Both the position numbers and the translations under genes were made by a program. 49,974 nucleotides of DNA from Mucilaginibacter sp. (lineage in GTDB: Bacteria; Bacteroidota; Bacteroidia; Sphingobacteriales; Sphingobacteriaceae): positions 1-49,974 of the forward strand of contig NZ_JAQBOI010000230.1 of assembly GCF_028288105.1 (NCBI RefSeq). Direction: 5' to 3'. Shown piece by piece: positions 1 through 7,619 of the stretch. How positions within the stretch are numbered: position 1 is the first letter of the stretch; every line of letters starts with the position of its first letter. Below the pieces are notes generated by a model. It had not been told where the DNA came from, did no database searches, and saw only the letters and a list, made by a program, of their open reading frames with translations.

Positions 1-204
1 AACAGTGGCGGCTTGCTGGCCACCTTCTCCTGCTCGGGTGCTATGGATATGGAAACCTTTAAACAGGTGCTGGCATGGGCCGCTCTTGATGCCGGTAAAC
101 AGGTGCAGTTCATTTATCAGTTTCATCAACCCGAAGATCACCCGGTTAGGGCTTCGTTCCCTGAGGGCGAGTATTTGAAGGGGCTATTGTGCCGTGTTTG
201 GTAA
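1..204 (+). CDS. C-terminal end of a class I SAM-dependent rRNA methyltransferase (RlmI-like), partial
   Basis: The gene enters from the left edge; only the last 67 codons are visible, open from base 1 to the TAA at 202-204. The segment SCSGAMD near the start and the ending [15 protein letters not shown] match the C-terminal part of the RlmI family, which methylates C5 of cytosine 1962 in 23S rRNA. The SCSG segment is where the catalytic cysteine lies in that family, and the PEGxYLKG ending is its usual last strand. The PUA and most of the Rossmann domain lie outside the window, so the exact target is an inference from this short tail. It is followed by about 160 bases without a gene before a convergent regulator. 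Confidence 0.72.
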   Translation, partial: NSGGLLATFSCSGAMDMETFKQVLAWAALDAGKQVQFIYQFHQPEDHPVRASFPEGEYLKGLLCRVW

Positions 205-362
205 ATAACATAAGGCGCAATACTTCACATCTCCGATAGAAAAAGTAGGCTATGTACCTTAAACAGCAAAGCAACCTCCAAACCATATAGTACATATATA
301 ATTTAGGGATTGCCTTGTTCCTCACTATACCGTGAGGGAATATATTTAGAAACCCGATGTAA

Positions 363-839
363 TTAATCCAGAGTGATCTGCCTTTTGATGCTTTCCTCTA
401 AGGATATAAATGTTTCGGTGCGTTGAATGCCTTTTACGCTTTGAATACTTTCATTTAATACCTCACGCAAGTGGTTGGTATCATGGCAAACAATTTTAGC
501 GAAAATACTCCAGCTGCCGGTGGTATAATGCAGTTCTACAATTTCCGGAACCATTTTCAATTGTTTTACCGCTTCGTTATACTGCGAACCTTTTTCCAGG
601 AATATCCCCAGGAAAGCGGTTACATCATAACCCAGTTTTTGCGGGTTTACTTCCAGGCTGGCACCTTTTATTACACCCATCTCCTCCAATTTTTTCATCC
701 GCACGTGTATGGTTCCGCCAGAAACAATCAATTCTTTTGCGATTTCGGTGTATGGTGTGGTCGCATTTTTCATCAATATTGATAAAATCTGTATATCAAG
801 ATTATCAATTTCTAAATTTTGAGGTTTCCTGTGAGGCAT
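363..839 (-). CDS. Lrp/AsnC family transcriptional regulator
   Basis: 158 residues, the usual length of the family. The N-terminal part (about 10-60) is a winged helix-turn-helix beginning with LDIQILSILMKNA and containing the recognition region YTEIAKELIVSGGTIHVRMK. The rest (about 70-150) is the RAM ligand-binding/oligomerisation domain, seen in GYDVTAFLGIFLEKG and VVELHYTTGSWSIFAKI-like spacing. Members bind amino acids or related small molecules and act as dimers or octamers on DNA in the cytoplasm. It is transcribed away from the tRNA-like pair that starts 150 bases upstream, so its promoter lies in the very AT-rich stretch 840-900. Its effector and targets cannot be told from sequence; a link to the neighbouring RNA unit is only suggested by proximity. 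Confidence 0.9.
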   Translation of the reverse strand: MPHRKPQNLEIDNLDIQILSILMKNATTPYTEIAKELIVSGGTIHVRMKKLEEMGVIKGASLEVNPQKLGYDVTAFLGIFLEKGSQYNEAVKQLKMVPEIVELHYTTGSWSIFAKIVCHDTNHLREVLNESIQSVKGIQRTETFISLEESIKRQITLD

Positions 840-912
840 AATTTTAAATATCTATATTCAAATACAAGTATAATTATAATAAAAGTAAAAATAAAAATAT
901 TTTGTTGAAATA

Positions 913-944
913 TTTGCAAGAAAGTGTCAACTCTGTTAGATTTG
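913..944 (+). promoter_or_regulatory. Bacteroidota-type promoter of the tRNA-like pair
   Basis: TTTG at 913-916 and TAGATTTG at 937-944 are separated by 20 bases, which fits the Bacteroidota housekeeping consensus (TTTG, 19-20 bases, TAnnTTTG). Transcription should start near 951, about 40 bases before the first tRNA-like RNA. The ordinary tRNA-Asp in this window has the same arrangement (8200-8229), which supports the reading of 951-1310 as a stable-RNA transcription unit. Confidence 0.65.
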
Positions 945-990
945 TATAAAGCAAATGACAATTGCTCTATCGTTCTTTTAAAACAAACAT

Positions 991-1102
991 TGTTGGGTGG
1001 TGAAATTTTTGGCAGACACACCTCCTTGTCCCGGTGGCGGAGAAAATGGGAAACCCGAAGCGGGCTAACCACTCTGTGAAGGTTCGAACCCTTCCCCAAC
1101 AG
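991..1102 (+). tRNA. tRNA-like RNA, copy 1: long variable region, anticodon position GTC
   Basis: A complete tRNA outer shape can be drawn. Acceptor TGTTGGG (991-997) pairs perfectly with CCCAACA (1095-1101), followed by discriminator G1102 and no encoded CCA. The D stem is GTG/CAC (1000-1002/1017-1019), with a tRNA-Leu-like loop containing the GG pair at 1011-1012. The T arm is GAAGG-TTCGAAC-CCTTC (1078-1094). The anticodon arm CCTCC-TTGTCCC-GGTGG (1021-1037) has T33 and GTC at 34-36 but a T:T mismatch in the middle of the stem. Between it and the T arm lie 40 bases including a hairpin CCCG-AAG-CGGG, far longer than a usual class II variable arm. An alternative pairing is CTCC (1022-1025) with GGAG (1039-1042) plus GGTGG with CCACT (1069-1073), a pseudoknot. 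Whether it is charged, and with what, is unknown; by anticodon and G73 it would read as Asp. Confidence 0.6.
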
Positions 1103-1104
1103 CT

Positions 1105-1123
1105 ATCAAACGTGAAGTTTGAT
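1105..1123 (+). other. Small hairpin in the spacer between the two tRNA-like RNAs
   Basis: ATCAAAC (1105-1111) and GTTTGAT (1117-1123) form a 7-bp stem with a five-base loop, directly after the 3' end of copy 1. It is not followed by a T-run, so it is more likely a processing or folding element than a terminator. Copy 2 begins 8 bases later. Confidence 0.4.
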
Positions 1124-1131
1124 TAACATCC

Positions 1132-1247
1132 TGTAGGATGGTGAAATTTTTGGCAGACACACCTCCTTGTCGCGGTGGCGGAGATCATGGGAAACTCTTA
1201 GCAATAAGAATAACCACTCTTTGAAGGTTCGACCCCTTCTCCTACAG
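1132..1247 (+). tRNA. tRNA-like RNA, copy 2: same body with compensated acceptor and variable hairpin
   Basis: Same architecture as copy 1, with most of the body from the D stem to the anticodon region identical. The acceptor is different but still fully paired: TGTAGGA (1132-1138) with TCCTACA (1240-1246), discriminator G1247. The T arm is GAAGG-TTCGACC-CCTTC (1223-1239). The variable-region hairpin is also different in sequence but kept as a stem: TCTTA-GCAA-TAAGA instead of CCCG-AAG-CGGG. The anticodon loop is TTGTCGC (1167-1173) with GTC at 1169-1171, and the T:T stem mismatch is retained. Changes that preserve pairing in both helices argue that the folded RNA is selected, not a dead copy. 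As in copy 1, CT follows the discriminator. Confidence 0.6.
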
Positions 1248-1278
1248 CTCTTCTCATAATTTAGGTTTATAATTGGTT

Positions 1279-1310
1279 AGTAAAGGCCCCTGCCCATCAG
1301 GGGCTTTACT
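1279..1310 (+). terminator. Hairpin ending the tRNA-like unit
   Basis: AGTAAAG plus CCCCTG pairs with CAGGGG plus CTTTACT with one bulged G and a five-base loop. The T-run (1323-1330) is 13 bases further on instead of adjacent, so termination by this hairpin is likely but not classical. Confidence 0.55.
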
Positions 1311-1319
1311 TGTATAAGA

Positions 1320-1600
1320 GACTTTTTTTTCTTCACACATACTTCGTAATATGAATAATGAATGTAGAATTTCAAAGTGTTAGAATTTTTTACTTTATCA
1401 TTTATAATTCAACATGCAGTGTTCAATATTTATATGTGAGCGTTACCTGCGGCCCGGGCTTTACGCTCATACGCCCGCAGGCATTAGGCGCGGGGCCGGT
1501 ATCCGCTTCAATCCCTAACGCAATTTAAACTATCCAAAGCCTTTGCTTGCCGAGGGATCTCGGCGTAACTGTGGCAGGGTGCGTAAATTCCTCAAACAAA
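1320..1600. repeat. Gene-free stretch with GC-rich hairpins (REP-like?)
   Basis: No gene is supported here. Bases 1440-1580 are visibly richer in GC than the AT-rich flanks and contain an inverted repeat CCTGCGG/CCGCAGG (1446-1452/1475-1481) and a hairpin GCCGAG-ggat-CTCGGC (1549-1564). This looks like a dispersed extragenic repeat, but repeat status cannot be shown from one copy. Confidence 0.3.
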
Positions 1601-1624
1601 AAAATCCCGGCTGTTCACCGGGAT
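1597..1624 (-). terminator. Rho-independent terminator of the barrel protein gene
   Basis: On the minus strand ATCCCGG and CCGGGAT (1604-1624) form a hairpin with a seven-base loop, followed by seven T's (plus-strand A's at 1597-1603). It lies about 30 bases after the stop of the gene ending at 1653. Confidence 0.85.
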
Positions 1625-1652
1625 CTTAGCATTATTGAATTTATTATATCAC

Positions 1653-2240
1653 TTAAAAGAATTTAAAGCCCACGCTCAGCGCCCATATGTTTTGTCGCTG
1701 GCCATAGCTCTCGTTTATTTTGGTTAGACCGCCTTCGTAACGCAGGTCGGCTGTAATGTGGCCAATATCAACGCCGCCACCTACCTGATAACCCAGGGTG
1801 CTTTTTCGATAATTACCAAAATCCTGATAAGCCCCGCTAACATTATCGCTAAAGTTTTGGTTTTTATCTAACAGGTAGCTATAAACCGGGCCGGCCATAA
1901 TCCTGAAATTTAAATTATCGCCTCCAAAACCTTTACCTATTAATAAAGGCAGGTTTAAACTGGTAAAAGTTACCTTACCATTAGTTGTTACGGTATTGTT
2001 GTTATTATTAAAGTTGAATTTACCGCCACTGCTGCCCAAATAAAGCTCGGGTTGCAGATAAAGGCTGCTGCCAAAACGGGCAAATAAACCAGCCTGATAA
2101 CCGGCAACGGTAGATTCGCTTACATTGTTTGTACTAATCTTAGAGAAGTTGATACCTGCTTTGGCACCCAAAGAAACTTGTGCCTTAGCACTAATTACAG
2201 CTACGAAGAGTATAGCTATGCTTAACAAACATTTTTTCAT
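1653..2240 (-). CDS. Outer-membrane beta-barrel protein (PorT-like family)
   Basis: 195 residues. Residues 1-20 are a signal peptide ending SAKAQ. The mature part starts VSLGAKAGINFSKI, the typical first strand of the Bacteroidota outer-membrane beta-barrel family (PF13568 type, as in PorT-like proteins), then alternates short hydrophobic strands such as YQAGLFARFG, LYLQPELYLG and GYQVGGGVDIGHITADLRYEGG. It ends with an aromatic residue after ALSVGFKFF, the usual signal for outer-membrane insertion. The function of these small barrels is mostly unknown. It is a single gene with its own terminator, divergent from the small gene at 2364. Confidence 0.85.
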   Translation of the reverse strand: MKKCLLSIAILFVAVISAKAQVSLGAKAGINFSKISTNNVSESTVAGYQAGLFARFGSSLYLQPELYLGSSGGKFNFNNNNNTVTTNGKVTFTSLNLPLLIGKGFGGDNLNFRIMAGPVYSYLLDKNQNFSDNVSGAYQDFGNYRKSTLGYQVGGGVDIGHITADLRYEGGLTKINESYGQRQNIWALSVGFKFF

Positions 2241-2363
2241 GGTAAATTAATTTAGTTAATAAAGATGTTAGATGCGCATCGTTGTTAAAAGTTTAAAACT
2301 CTGCGACATATTAAACGCATACAGCGGTGTATTTTTTATATTTTTGTATAAATATTTTATTTT

Positions 2364-2579
2364 ATGGCAGAGATAACTATCAGTAATAAGGATTGGGAAC
2401 GTATAAAAATAAAGGTGCAAAGAAAGTATAATCATCTTACTGATGAGCAATTACAGTATACCGAAGGGCAGGAAGACAGCCTGATTACCCGTATAATGGA
2501 CTTGGTTAACCGCGACAGAAAATACGTTGTGTTCACGCTTACAAAAGCATTGGTGAACATTGATAATAACCGCCTTTAA
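2364..2579 (+). CDS. Small CsbD-like protein
   Basis: 71 residues, acidic/basic and without a signal peptide or membrane segment. The pattern WERIKIKVQRKYNHLTDEQL followed by EGQEDSLITRIMDL resembles the CsbD-like fold (W-xx-IK-x-K-x-KY-xx-LTD-x-L-xx-xEG-xxx-L-xx-I), a family of small stress-induced proteins of unknown mechanism. The second half (NRDRKYVVFTLTKALVN) departs from the family. A TAnnTTTG-like box, TATTTTTG (2339-2346), lies 17 bases before the ATG, with no clear -33 partner. Family assignment is moderate; that the frame is real is supported by its position and good start. Confidence 0.6.
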   Translation: MAEITISNKDWERIKIKVQRKYNHLTDEQLQYTEGQEDSLITRIMDLVNRDRKYVVFTLTKALVNIDNNRL

Positions 2580-2638
2580 AATTAGTTATTATAGAAAGCG
2601 GTTTCGCTTTTATATATTTATATTTCAAGAGGTTAAGG

Positions 2639-4381
2639 ATGACAGATAAAGGGACAATAAGCAAGTACAGAAAACCGCTTTTATATGCGGCTGGCTTGGC
2701 TTTGGCTGTAAGTGTATGGAGTTTTAATGACGATCTTTTTCAGATATCTAAGAACCTGGATGTTTTCGCGTCGGTATATAAAGAGGTAAACATTAATTAT
2801 GTTGATGAGATAAACTCGGCGAAGCTGGTTAAAACCGGAGTTGATGCTATGCTGGAAGGTTTAGATCCTTATACCGAATTCGTCCCCGAATCAGAGATTG
2901 AAGATTACAAGTTGCATTATGTAAGCACACAGTACGGTGGCATTGGTGCAGGTGTATTTTTGCGCGATAAAAAGGTGTACATATCCGATGTATTCACAGG
3001 CTTCCCTGCGCAAAAGGCAGATATCCGCCAGGGCGACCAAATGTTGAAGATAAACGACATTGACCTCGCGGGTAAAACTAACGAGCAGGTGAGCCAGTTG
3101 CTTAAAGGATCGAAAGGTGCGGTTGTTAAATTGTTAATGAAACGCGATGACGAAGCCCCTGTAGCAAAAAGCCTTGTACGCGACGAGATAAAACAGCCCA
3201 ATGTTGTTTATTCGGGAATGGTTAGCGGCAATATGGGCTACATCAAACTGAATAAATTTCTTGAAAACTCTGCAGATGAGGTAACCGATGCACTTGTTGT
3301 TATCAAAAAGAATAACCCAAGCGGTATCATCCTGGATCTGCGATCAAACGGCGGTGGTATTTTACAGGAGGCTGTTAAAATTGTGAACCTGTTTGTGCAA
3401 AAGGATGTACAGGTGGTATCGCAAAAAGGGAAGGTAAAAGAAAAAAACTTTACCTATAGCACTGTTTCTACTCCGCTGGAGCCAAACCTGCCTTTAGTAG
3501 TATTGGTGAACAGCCGTTCGGCATCAGCATCAGAAATTGTTGCAGGTGCCTTGCAGGATCTGGATAGAGCTATTATTATAGGCCAGCGCAGTTATGGTAA
3601 GGGCCTGGTGCAGCAAACATTTAACCTGCCTTATAATAGCCTGGTAAAGGTAACGGTTGCTAAATACTATGTACCATCGGGCCGTTGTATCCAGGAAATG
3701 GATTATACCCACCGCAAGGATGATGGTAGCGTTATAAAAGTAGCTGATTCGGCTATACACGAGTTTAAAACAAAAAATGGCCGCTCGGTTTATGATGGCA
3801 GCGGTATTTACCCGGATATTTTCATAAAGCAGGATAGGTTTGCAAATGTAACCCAGGCGCTGGTAAGCAAGTTGCTAATATTTGATTATGCTACCAAATA
3901 TCGTAACACACATCCAAAAGCTATTGACCCTAAAACATTGGTATTATCTGATGAGGAGTACAATGATTTTATAAAATACCTTACCGGCAAAAACTATACA
4001 TACAGCACCATTTCCGAAAAAATGCTGAACAGTCTAAAAACTGAAGCAACTAAAGAGAAACAGTTTAGCGAGATACAGGCCGAATACGATATCCTGAAAG
4101 CCAAAATGGCAAGTAGCAAAAAGAACGACCTGCAAATACATAAAGCAGAGATAAAACAAGTATTGGAAAATGAAATAGCATCCCGTTATGCATACGAGAA
4201 GGGCCGTTATGAGGCTAACTTTAAGTATGATAAGGAACTGGCCGAAGCTGTAAAAATTATGCAGGACAAACCCCAGCTGGCATCTATACTGAAAGGTGTA
4301 GGCGATTATAAAATTATTGGAAAGCCGGTACTGGCAATGGCCGGAAAAAAAGAAGATAAGGATAAAGATAATGACGATTGA
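2639..4381 (+). CDS. S41 family C-terminal processing peptidase (CtpA/Prc-like)
   Basis: 580 residues, secreted or membrane-anchored by a hydrophobic segment at about 13-28. It holds a PDZ domain (about 90-165, GGIGAGVFL and GFPAQKADIRQGDQMLKIN) and the S41 protease domain (about 190-360). The catalytic dyad can be placed by the spacing known from E. coli Prc: Ser296 in NSRSASASEI and Lys321 in GQRSYGKGLVQQ. Such enzymes cleave the C-termini of periplasmic or envelope proteins. A C-terminal helical part (about 430-560) rich in Lys/Glu and a very charged tail (KKEDKDKDNDD) follow. It is a single gene with its own terminator; the 60 bases upstream show no clear promoter. Confidence 0.95.
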   Translation: MTDKGTISKYRKPLLYAAGLALAVSVWSFNDDLFQISKNLDVFASVYKEVNINYVDEINSAKLVKTGVDAMLEGLDPYTEFVPESEIEDYKLHYVSTQYGGIGAGVFLRDKKVYISDVFTGFPAQKADIRQGDQMLKINDIDLAGKTNEQVSQLLKGSKGAVVKLLMKRDDEAPVAKSLVRDEIKQPNVVYSGMVSGNMGYIKLNKFLENSADEVTDALVVIKKNNPSGIILDLRSNGGGILQEAVKIVNLFVQKDVQVVSQKGKVKEKNFTYSTVSTPLEPNLPLVVLVNSRSASASEIVAGALQDLDRAIIIGQRSYGKGLVQQTFNLPYNSLVKVTVAKYYVPSGRCIQEMDYTHRKDDGSVIKVADSAIHEFKTKNGRSVYDGSGIYPDIFIKQDRFANVTQALVSKLLIFDYATKYRNTHPKAIDPKTLVLSDEEYNDFIKYLTGKNYTYSTISEKMLNSLKTEATKEKQFSEIQAEYDILKAKMASSKKNDLQIHKAEIKQVLENEIASRYAYEKGRYEANFKYDKELAEAVKIMQDKPQLASILKGVGDYKIIGKPVLAMAGKKEDKDKDNDD

Positions 4382-4421
4382 GAATAGAGCCAGGAGTCAA
4401 GATCATTAGAATCAACAAGAA

Positions 4422-4449
4422 ATAACCCTTCAAATAATTGGAGGGTTAT
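4422..4449 (+). terminator. Rho-independent terminator of the S41 protease gene
   Basis: ATAACCC (4422-4428) pairs with GGGTTAT (4443-4449), extended inward by TTC/GGA-type pairs, and a run of T's follows from 4449. Confidence 0.85.
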
Positions 4450-4571
4450 TTTTTTGTCTTGTTTCTCGTTTTTTAATAGCCTTGCATCTATTTGTAACAT
4501 CCCTGTTATAACATCTATTTGGTTAAACTATGCTGATACCTGTATGTCATACCTACAAAAAACATACAATT

Positions 4572-5108
4572 ATGAAAAAGATAATAATTACAGCAGCCAT
4601 ATTTTTAAGCTGCATAGCATACAAATCAGCCAATGCGCAAATTAGTTTAAGCATTAACATTGGCAGTCAGCCTGAGTGGGGCCCGGTAGGTTACGATCAT
4701 GCAGATTATTACTACATGCCAGATATTGATACCTACTATGACGTTCCTGCCCATCAATATGTTTACCTGGAAAATAACAGCTGGGTGCGTAGGGCGAGCT
4801 TACCCGCAAGGTATAGCAATTACAACGTATACAATGGATACAAAGTTGTTGTAAACGAACGTAACCCATGGGCCCGTAACGATGTGTACCGTGCCAAATA
4901 CGCAAATTACAGAGGCCGCACCGGTCAAACTATAATACGTGATAGCCGCGATGTTAAATACAGTAATCATTGGGCTAATAACCGTCCCACTCGTGTGGTA
5001 GAACACAGAAAAGTGGTGAAATATAAAGGCAATAACGGCAACCATGGCGATAACGGTAAACGTGATGATAATGACAAGCACGGTAAAGGACACGGCCGCG
5101 GACACTAA
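4572..5108 (+). CDS. Secreted protein with Tyr/Asp-rich body and His/Gly/Lys-rich tail
   Basis: 178 residues from the ATG at 4572; an upstream in-frame ATG (4530) would put 14 polar residues in front of the signal peptide and is less likely. The signal peptide MKKIIITAAIFLSC...SANAQ is clear. The mature start has GYDHADYYYMPDIDTYYDVP and a following VYLENNSWVRRASLPARY, a pattern known from small uncharacterised exported Bacteroidota proteins. The last 25 residues are almost only Asn, Gly, His, Asp, Lys and Arg (GNNGNHGDNGKRDD), which could bind metal ions or be disordered. No function can be assigned. A palindrome GTATG-t-CATAC lies about 30 bases before the start. Confidence 0.8.
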   Translation: MKKIIITAAIFLSCIAYKSANAQISLSINIGSQPEWGPVGYDHADYYYMPDIDTYYDVPAHQYVYLENNSWVRRASLPARYSNYNVYNGYKVVVNERNPWARNDVYRAKYANYRGRTGQTIIRDSRDVKYSNHWANNRPTRVVEHRKVVKYKGNNGNHGDNGKRDDNDKHGKGHGRGH

Positions 5109-5134
5109 TTCCCTCTAATTTTATATATATAAAT

Positions 5135-5163
5135 AAAAGAGGCCCCAATTTGGGGCCTCTTTT
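5135..5163. terminator. Bidirectional terminator
   Basis: A perfect palindrome (14 bases each side of 5149) with A's on the left and T's on the right. It can terminate both the plus-strand gene ending at 5108 and the minus-strand gene ending at 5173. Confidence 0.9.
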
Positions 5164-5172
5164 ATTTTGCAT

Positions 5173-5784
5173 CTATTTATCCAATATCCCCTTAACAAGA
5201 GATTTCCATTGCGGGAAGGAAAGCCCTTCGCGTGCTGCAAGGGCTATTATCGTATTACGCACAGTATCATACAAGCCGGTATCTTTATTATTCGGTGTTT
5301 CGTTTCTGCCATGAACGGCGGCACTAACATGGTTCTTGTAGCGTTCAACAATAAATGTACTGGTAGAGTTGTGACTATAAAAGTGTGCCGTAGCCTTATC
5401 GGGGTGCCTGGGGTTAGCAACGGGCCTAACCGTCATGGTTATATATTCACTTTCGGCATTAGCATCCTCAATTTCTTCCATCGCCTCAATACGCACCCAC
5501 TCCATACCATCGCCGGCAAGCGGGCCCGGAGCAGGTAAATCAATATAAAAATGGTCACCTTTTTCAGCTATTTTATACACCTCATCCCCCTTAGTATCGG
5601 TGATAGCAAATTTAGCCGAGTGTGGCCCGCTTAATACATGCCACTGCGATATATCTTTCAATCTATCCTTAGCCAATAAAAATAAATGATGGGCTTCCTG
5701 TTCACTCGCGCAATCGGCAAAATGTATTACATCTGTTTCTTCACCTTTGGTTTGTGGTGGTATATTATCGGCAGGGTTTAACAT
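5173..5784 (-). CDS. Conserved protein of unknown function
   Basis: 203 residues, soluble, no signal peptide, acidic overall. I do not recognise the family. Visible features are an N-terminal region EETDVIHFADCASEQEAHHLF that looks like a helix-forming start, a central block FAITDTKGDEVYKIAEKGDHFYIDLPAPGPLAGDGMEWV-type (beta-rich) and a helical end (LYDTVRNTIIALAAREGLSF). The run PAPGPLAGDGMEWVRIEAME suggests a ligand-lined or structural loop. It stands alone between two terminators. It is probably cytoplasmic; nothing in the neighbourhood suggests a job. Confidence 0.8.
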   Translation of the reverse strand: MLNPADNIPPQTKGEETDVIHFADCASEQEAHHLFLLAKDRLKDISQWHVLSGPHSAKFAITDTKGDEVYKIAEKGDHFYIDLPAPGPLAGDGMEWVRIEAMEEIEDANAESEYITMTVRPVANPRHPDKATAHFYSHNSTSTFIVERYKNHVSAAVHGRNETPNNKDTGLYDTVRNTIIALAAREGLSFPQWKSLVKGILDK

Positions 5785-5870
5785 AGCATGTTGGTTTATA
5801 GTTATAACACAATAAATTATAGGGTTGTTTTAATAACCGATGCCAACAACATTTGGCGACAGGGCACAAA

Positions 5871-5900
5871 AAAAAGCGGCTTTATGCAAAGCCGCTTTTT
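5871..5900 (-). terminator. Terminator of the symporter gene
   Basis: AAAAAGCGGCTTT (5871-5883) and AAAGCCGCTTTTT (5888-5900) form a strong hairpin with T-runs on both strands; it follows the symporter gene that ends at 5919. Confidence 0.9.
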
Positions 5901-5918
5901 TCCAATAGAAGATTCGGT

Positions 5919-7619
5919 TTACCAGAAGAATGAATATAATGCTACAATAATACCGCCCACTATAAGTGCACCGGCGGTAAACGCGCGCGATGTTTTAAAC
6001 ATAGACGCATCAATTTCCAATCCGTTGGTTTTAATGCCTTTAGCTGCATCAATTTTGGAGATGATGTACATACCAATTACGCATAGCAGGAACACAAAGC
6101 CCATCCTGTCGATAAACGGAATTTCGTATAAATATGTAATCTTGTCATTTTGCAAAGCCAGCTTTGAAAAGCCGTAAGGCGACAAAAATTCTAAATTTGA
6201 GAAGCGTGGTAACAGCTTAAAAAACACCGAGAAGATAAAGCCGCCGATAGTGGCGAATAAGGCCGCGTTCGAGGTTGCCTTTTTCCAGAAGAAACCCAAT
6301 ATGAACATAGCAAATATACCCGGCGATACAAAGCCCGTGTATTCTTGTATGTATTGGAAGCCTTGCTTGCCTTCGCCCATTAATGTTTCGCCTATTATAA
6401 GAGATAAAATAACGCCTAATGCCATAGCAACCACTACAGACCATTTCCCCAGTTTGACTAGGTTTTTATCAGTAGCCTCGGGGTTGATAGCTTTTTTGTA
6501 AATATCTAAAGTAAAGATAGTAGCGATACTGTTGGCTTTACCCGCTAATGAAGCTACAATAGCTGCTGTAAGCGCCGCGAATGACAATCCCTTTAAATAG
6601 GTGGGAAGCAGGTTTAGAAGCGAAGGGTAAGCTTTATTGTAATCAATAACTCCTTTCGAACTAAGCATTTCTTTATGGAAATAGCCCCGTTCATGGAGTA
6701 CATAAGCAGCTATCCCCGGCAGTACCACGATTACCGGCATTAGCAATTTTAGAAACGCCGCGAACAGGATCCCTGCACGTGCCGTTTTAAGATCGGCACC
6801 CAACGCACGTTGCGTAATGTACTGGTTACAACCCCAATAGTTAAGGTTTACGATAATCATACCACCTATTAATACCGATAGCCCAGGCATCTCCATATAA
6901 TTAGAGTTACTCTTGTCAAATATCATGTGGAAGTGGTCTGTGGCTTCGCTGTGTAATATCTTCAAACCTGAGAGAAGGGAATGGTCAGCAGCATTTTTGG
7001 ATAATTCGCCCAATGCAATATAAGTAGCAGCTAATCCACCAAGTATCAACACAAATACCTGTATAACATCGGTATAACCAATAACCTTCATACCACCCAG
7101 AGTGATGATAACTGCAAATACCGCTAACAATCCTATACATAAGTAGATATCCAAACCGGAGATACCACTTATGGCCAATGCACCCAGGTAAAGAATAGAC
7201 ATCAGGTTAACTACGATGTATAATAATAGCCAAAATATGGCCATAACCATTGCCACTGTACCGTTATACCGCTGATGCAGGAACTGCGGCATGGTAAAAA
7301 TTTTGTTCTTTAAATATATTGGGATGAAGAATATTGCTACGATGATAAGCGTTGCGGCTGCCATCCATTCGTAAGTAGAGATAGCCAGTCCCATTTTAAA
7401 CGCCGAGCCGCTGGTGCCAATAAATTGCTCGGCCGATATGTTAGATGCTATAAGCGATGCGCCAATTGCCCACCAGGTAAGGGAGCCTTCGGCTAAAAAG
7501 TAATCTTTTGAAGTTGCATCGGCGTTGTGTTTGCGTTTGTAAATCCAGTACCCGTAAAAGGATACAATAAGAAAATAGATAAAAAATACGATGTAATCGC
7601 CGGTTGATAAGGTCTTCAT
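5919..7619 (-). CDS. Sodium/solute symporter (SSS family, SGLT-like)
   Basis: 566 residues with about 14 hydrophobic segments spread over the whole length, the size and plan of the SSS family (LeuT fold). Typical motifs are the N-terminal YFLAEGSLTWWAIGASLIAS followed by NISAEQFIGTSG, which contains residues of the Na+ site, and QYITQRALGA in the middle, as in SGLT-type sugar transporters. It would couple sodium entry to uptake of a sugar, inositol or similar compound across the inner membrane. The substrate cannot be read from sequence. It stands alone and is not near the glycan locus, though it could bring in released sugars. Confidence 0.92.
   Translation of the reverse strand: MKTLSTGDYIVFFIYFLIVSFYGYWIYKRKHNADATSKDYFLAEGSLTWWAIGASLIASNISAEQFIGTSGSAFKMGLAISTYEWMAAATLIIVAIFFIPIYLKNKIFTMPQFLHQRYNGTVAMVMAIFWLLLYIVVNLMSILYLGALAISGISGLDIYLCIGLLAVFAVIITLGGMKVIGYTDVIQVFVLILGGLAATYIALGELSKNAADHSLLSGLKILHSEATDHFHMIFDKSNSNYMEMPGLSVLIGGMIIVNLNYWGCNQYITQRALGADLKTARAGILFAAFLKLLMPVIVVLPGIAAYVLHERGYFHKEMLSSKGVIDYNKAYPSLLNLLPTYLKGLSFAALTAAIVASLAGKANSIATIFTLDIYKKAINPEATDKNLVKLGKWSVVVAMALGVILSLIIGETLMGEGKQGFQYIQEYTGFVSPGIFAMFILGFFWKKATSNAALFATIGGFIFSVFFKLLPRFSNLEFLSPYGFSKLALQNDKITYLYEIPFIDRMGFVFLLCVIGMYIISKIDAAKGIKTNGLEIDASMFKTSRAFTAGALIVGGIIVALYSFFW

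Noticed and set aside
812..1099. 95-residue minus-strand ORF across the first tRNA-like RNA
   Set aside because: It is antisense to the conserved RNA fold and overlaps the start of the Lrp gene; the composition is not protein-like.
4530..4571. Upstream ATG of the secreted His/Gly/Lys-rich protein
   Set aside because: It would place a polar 14-residue extension before a clear signal peptide; the ATG at 4572 is better.
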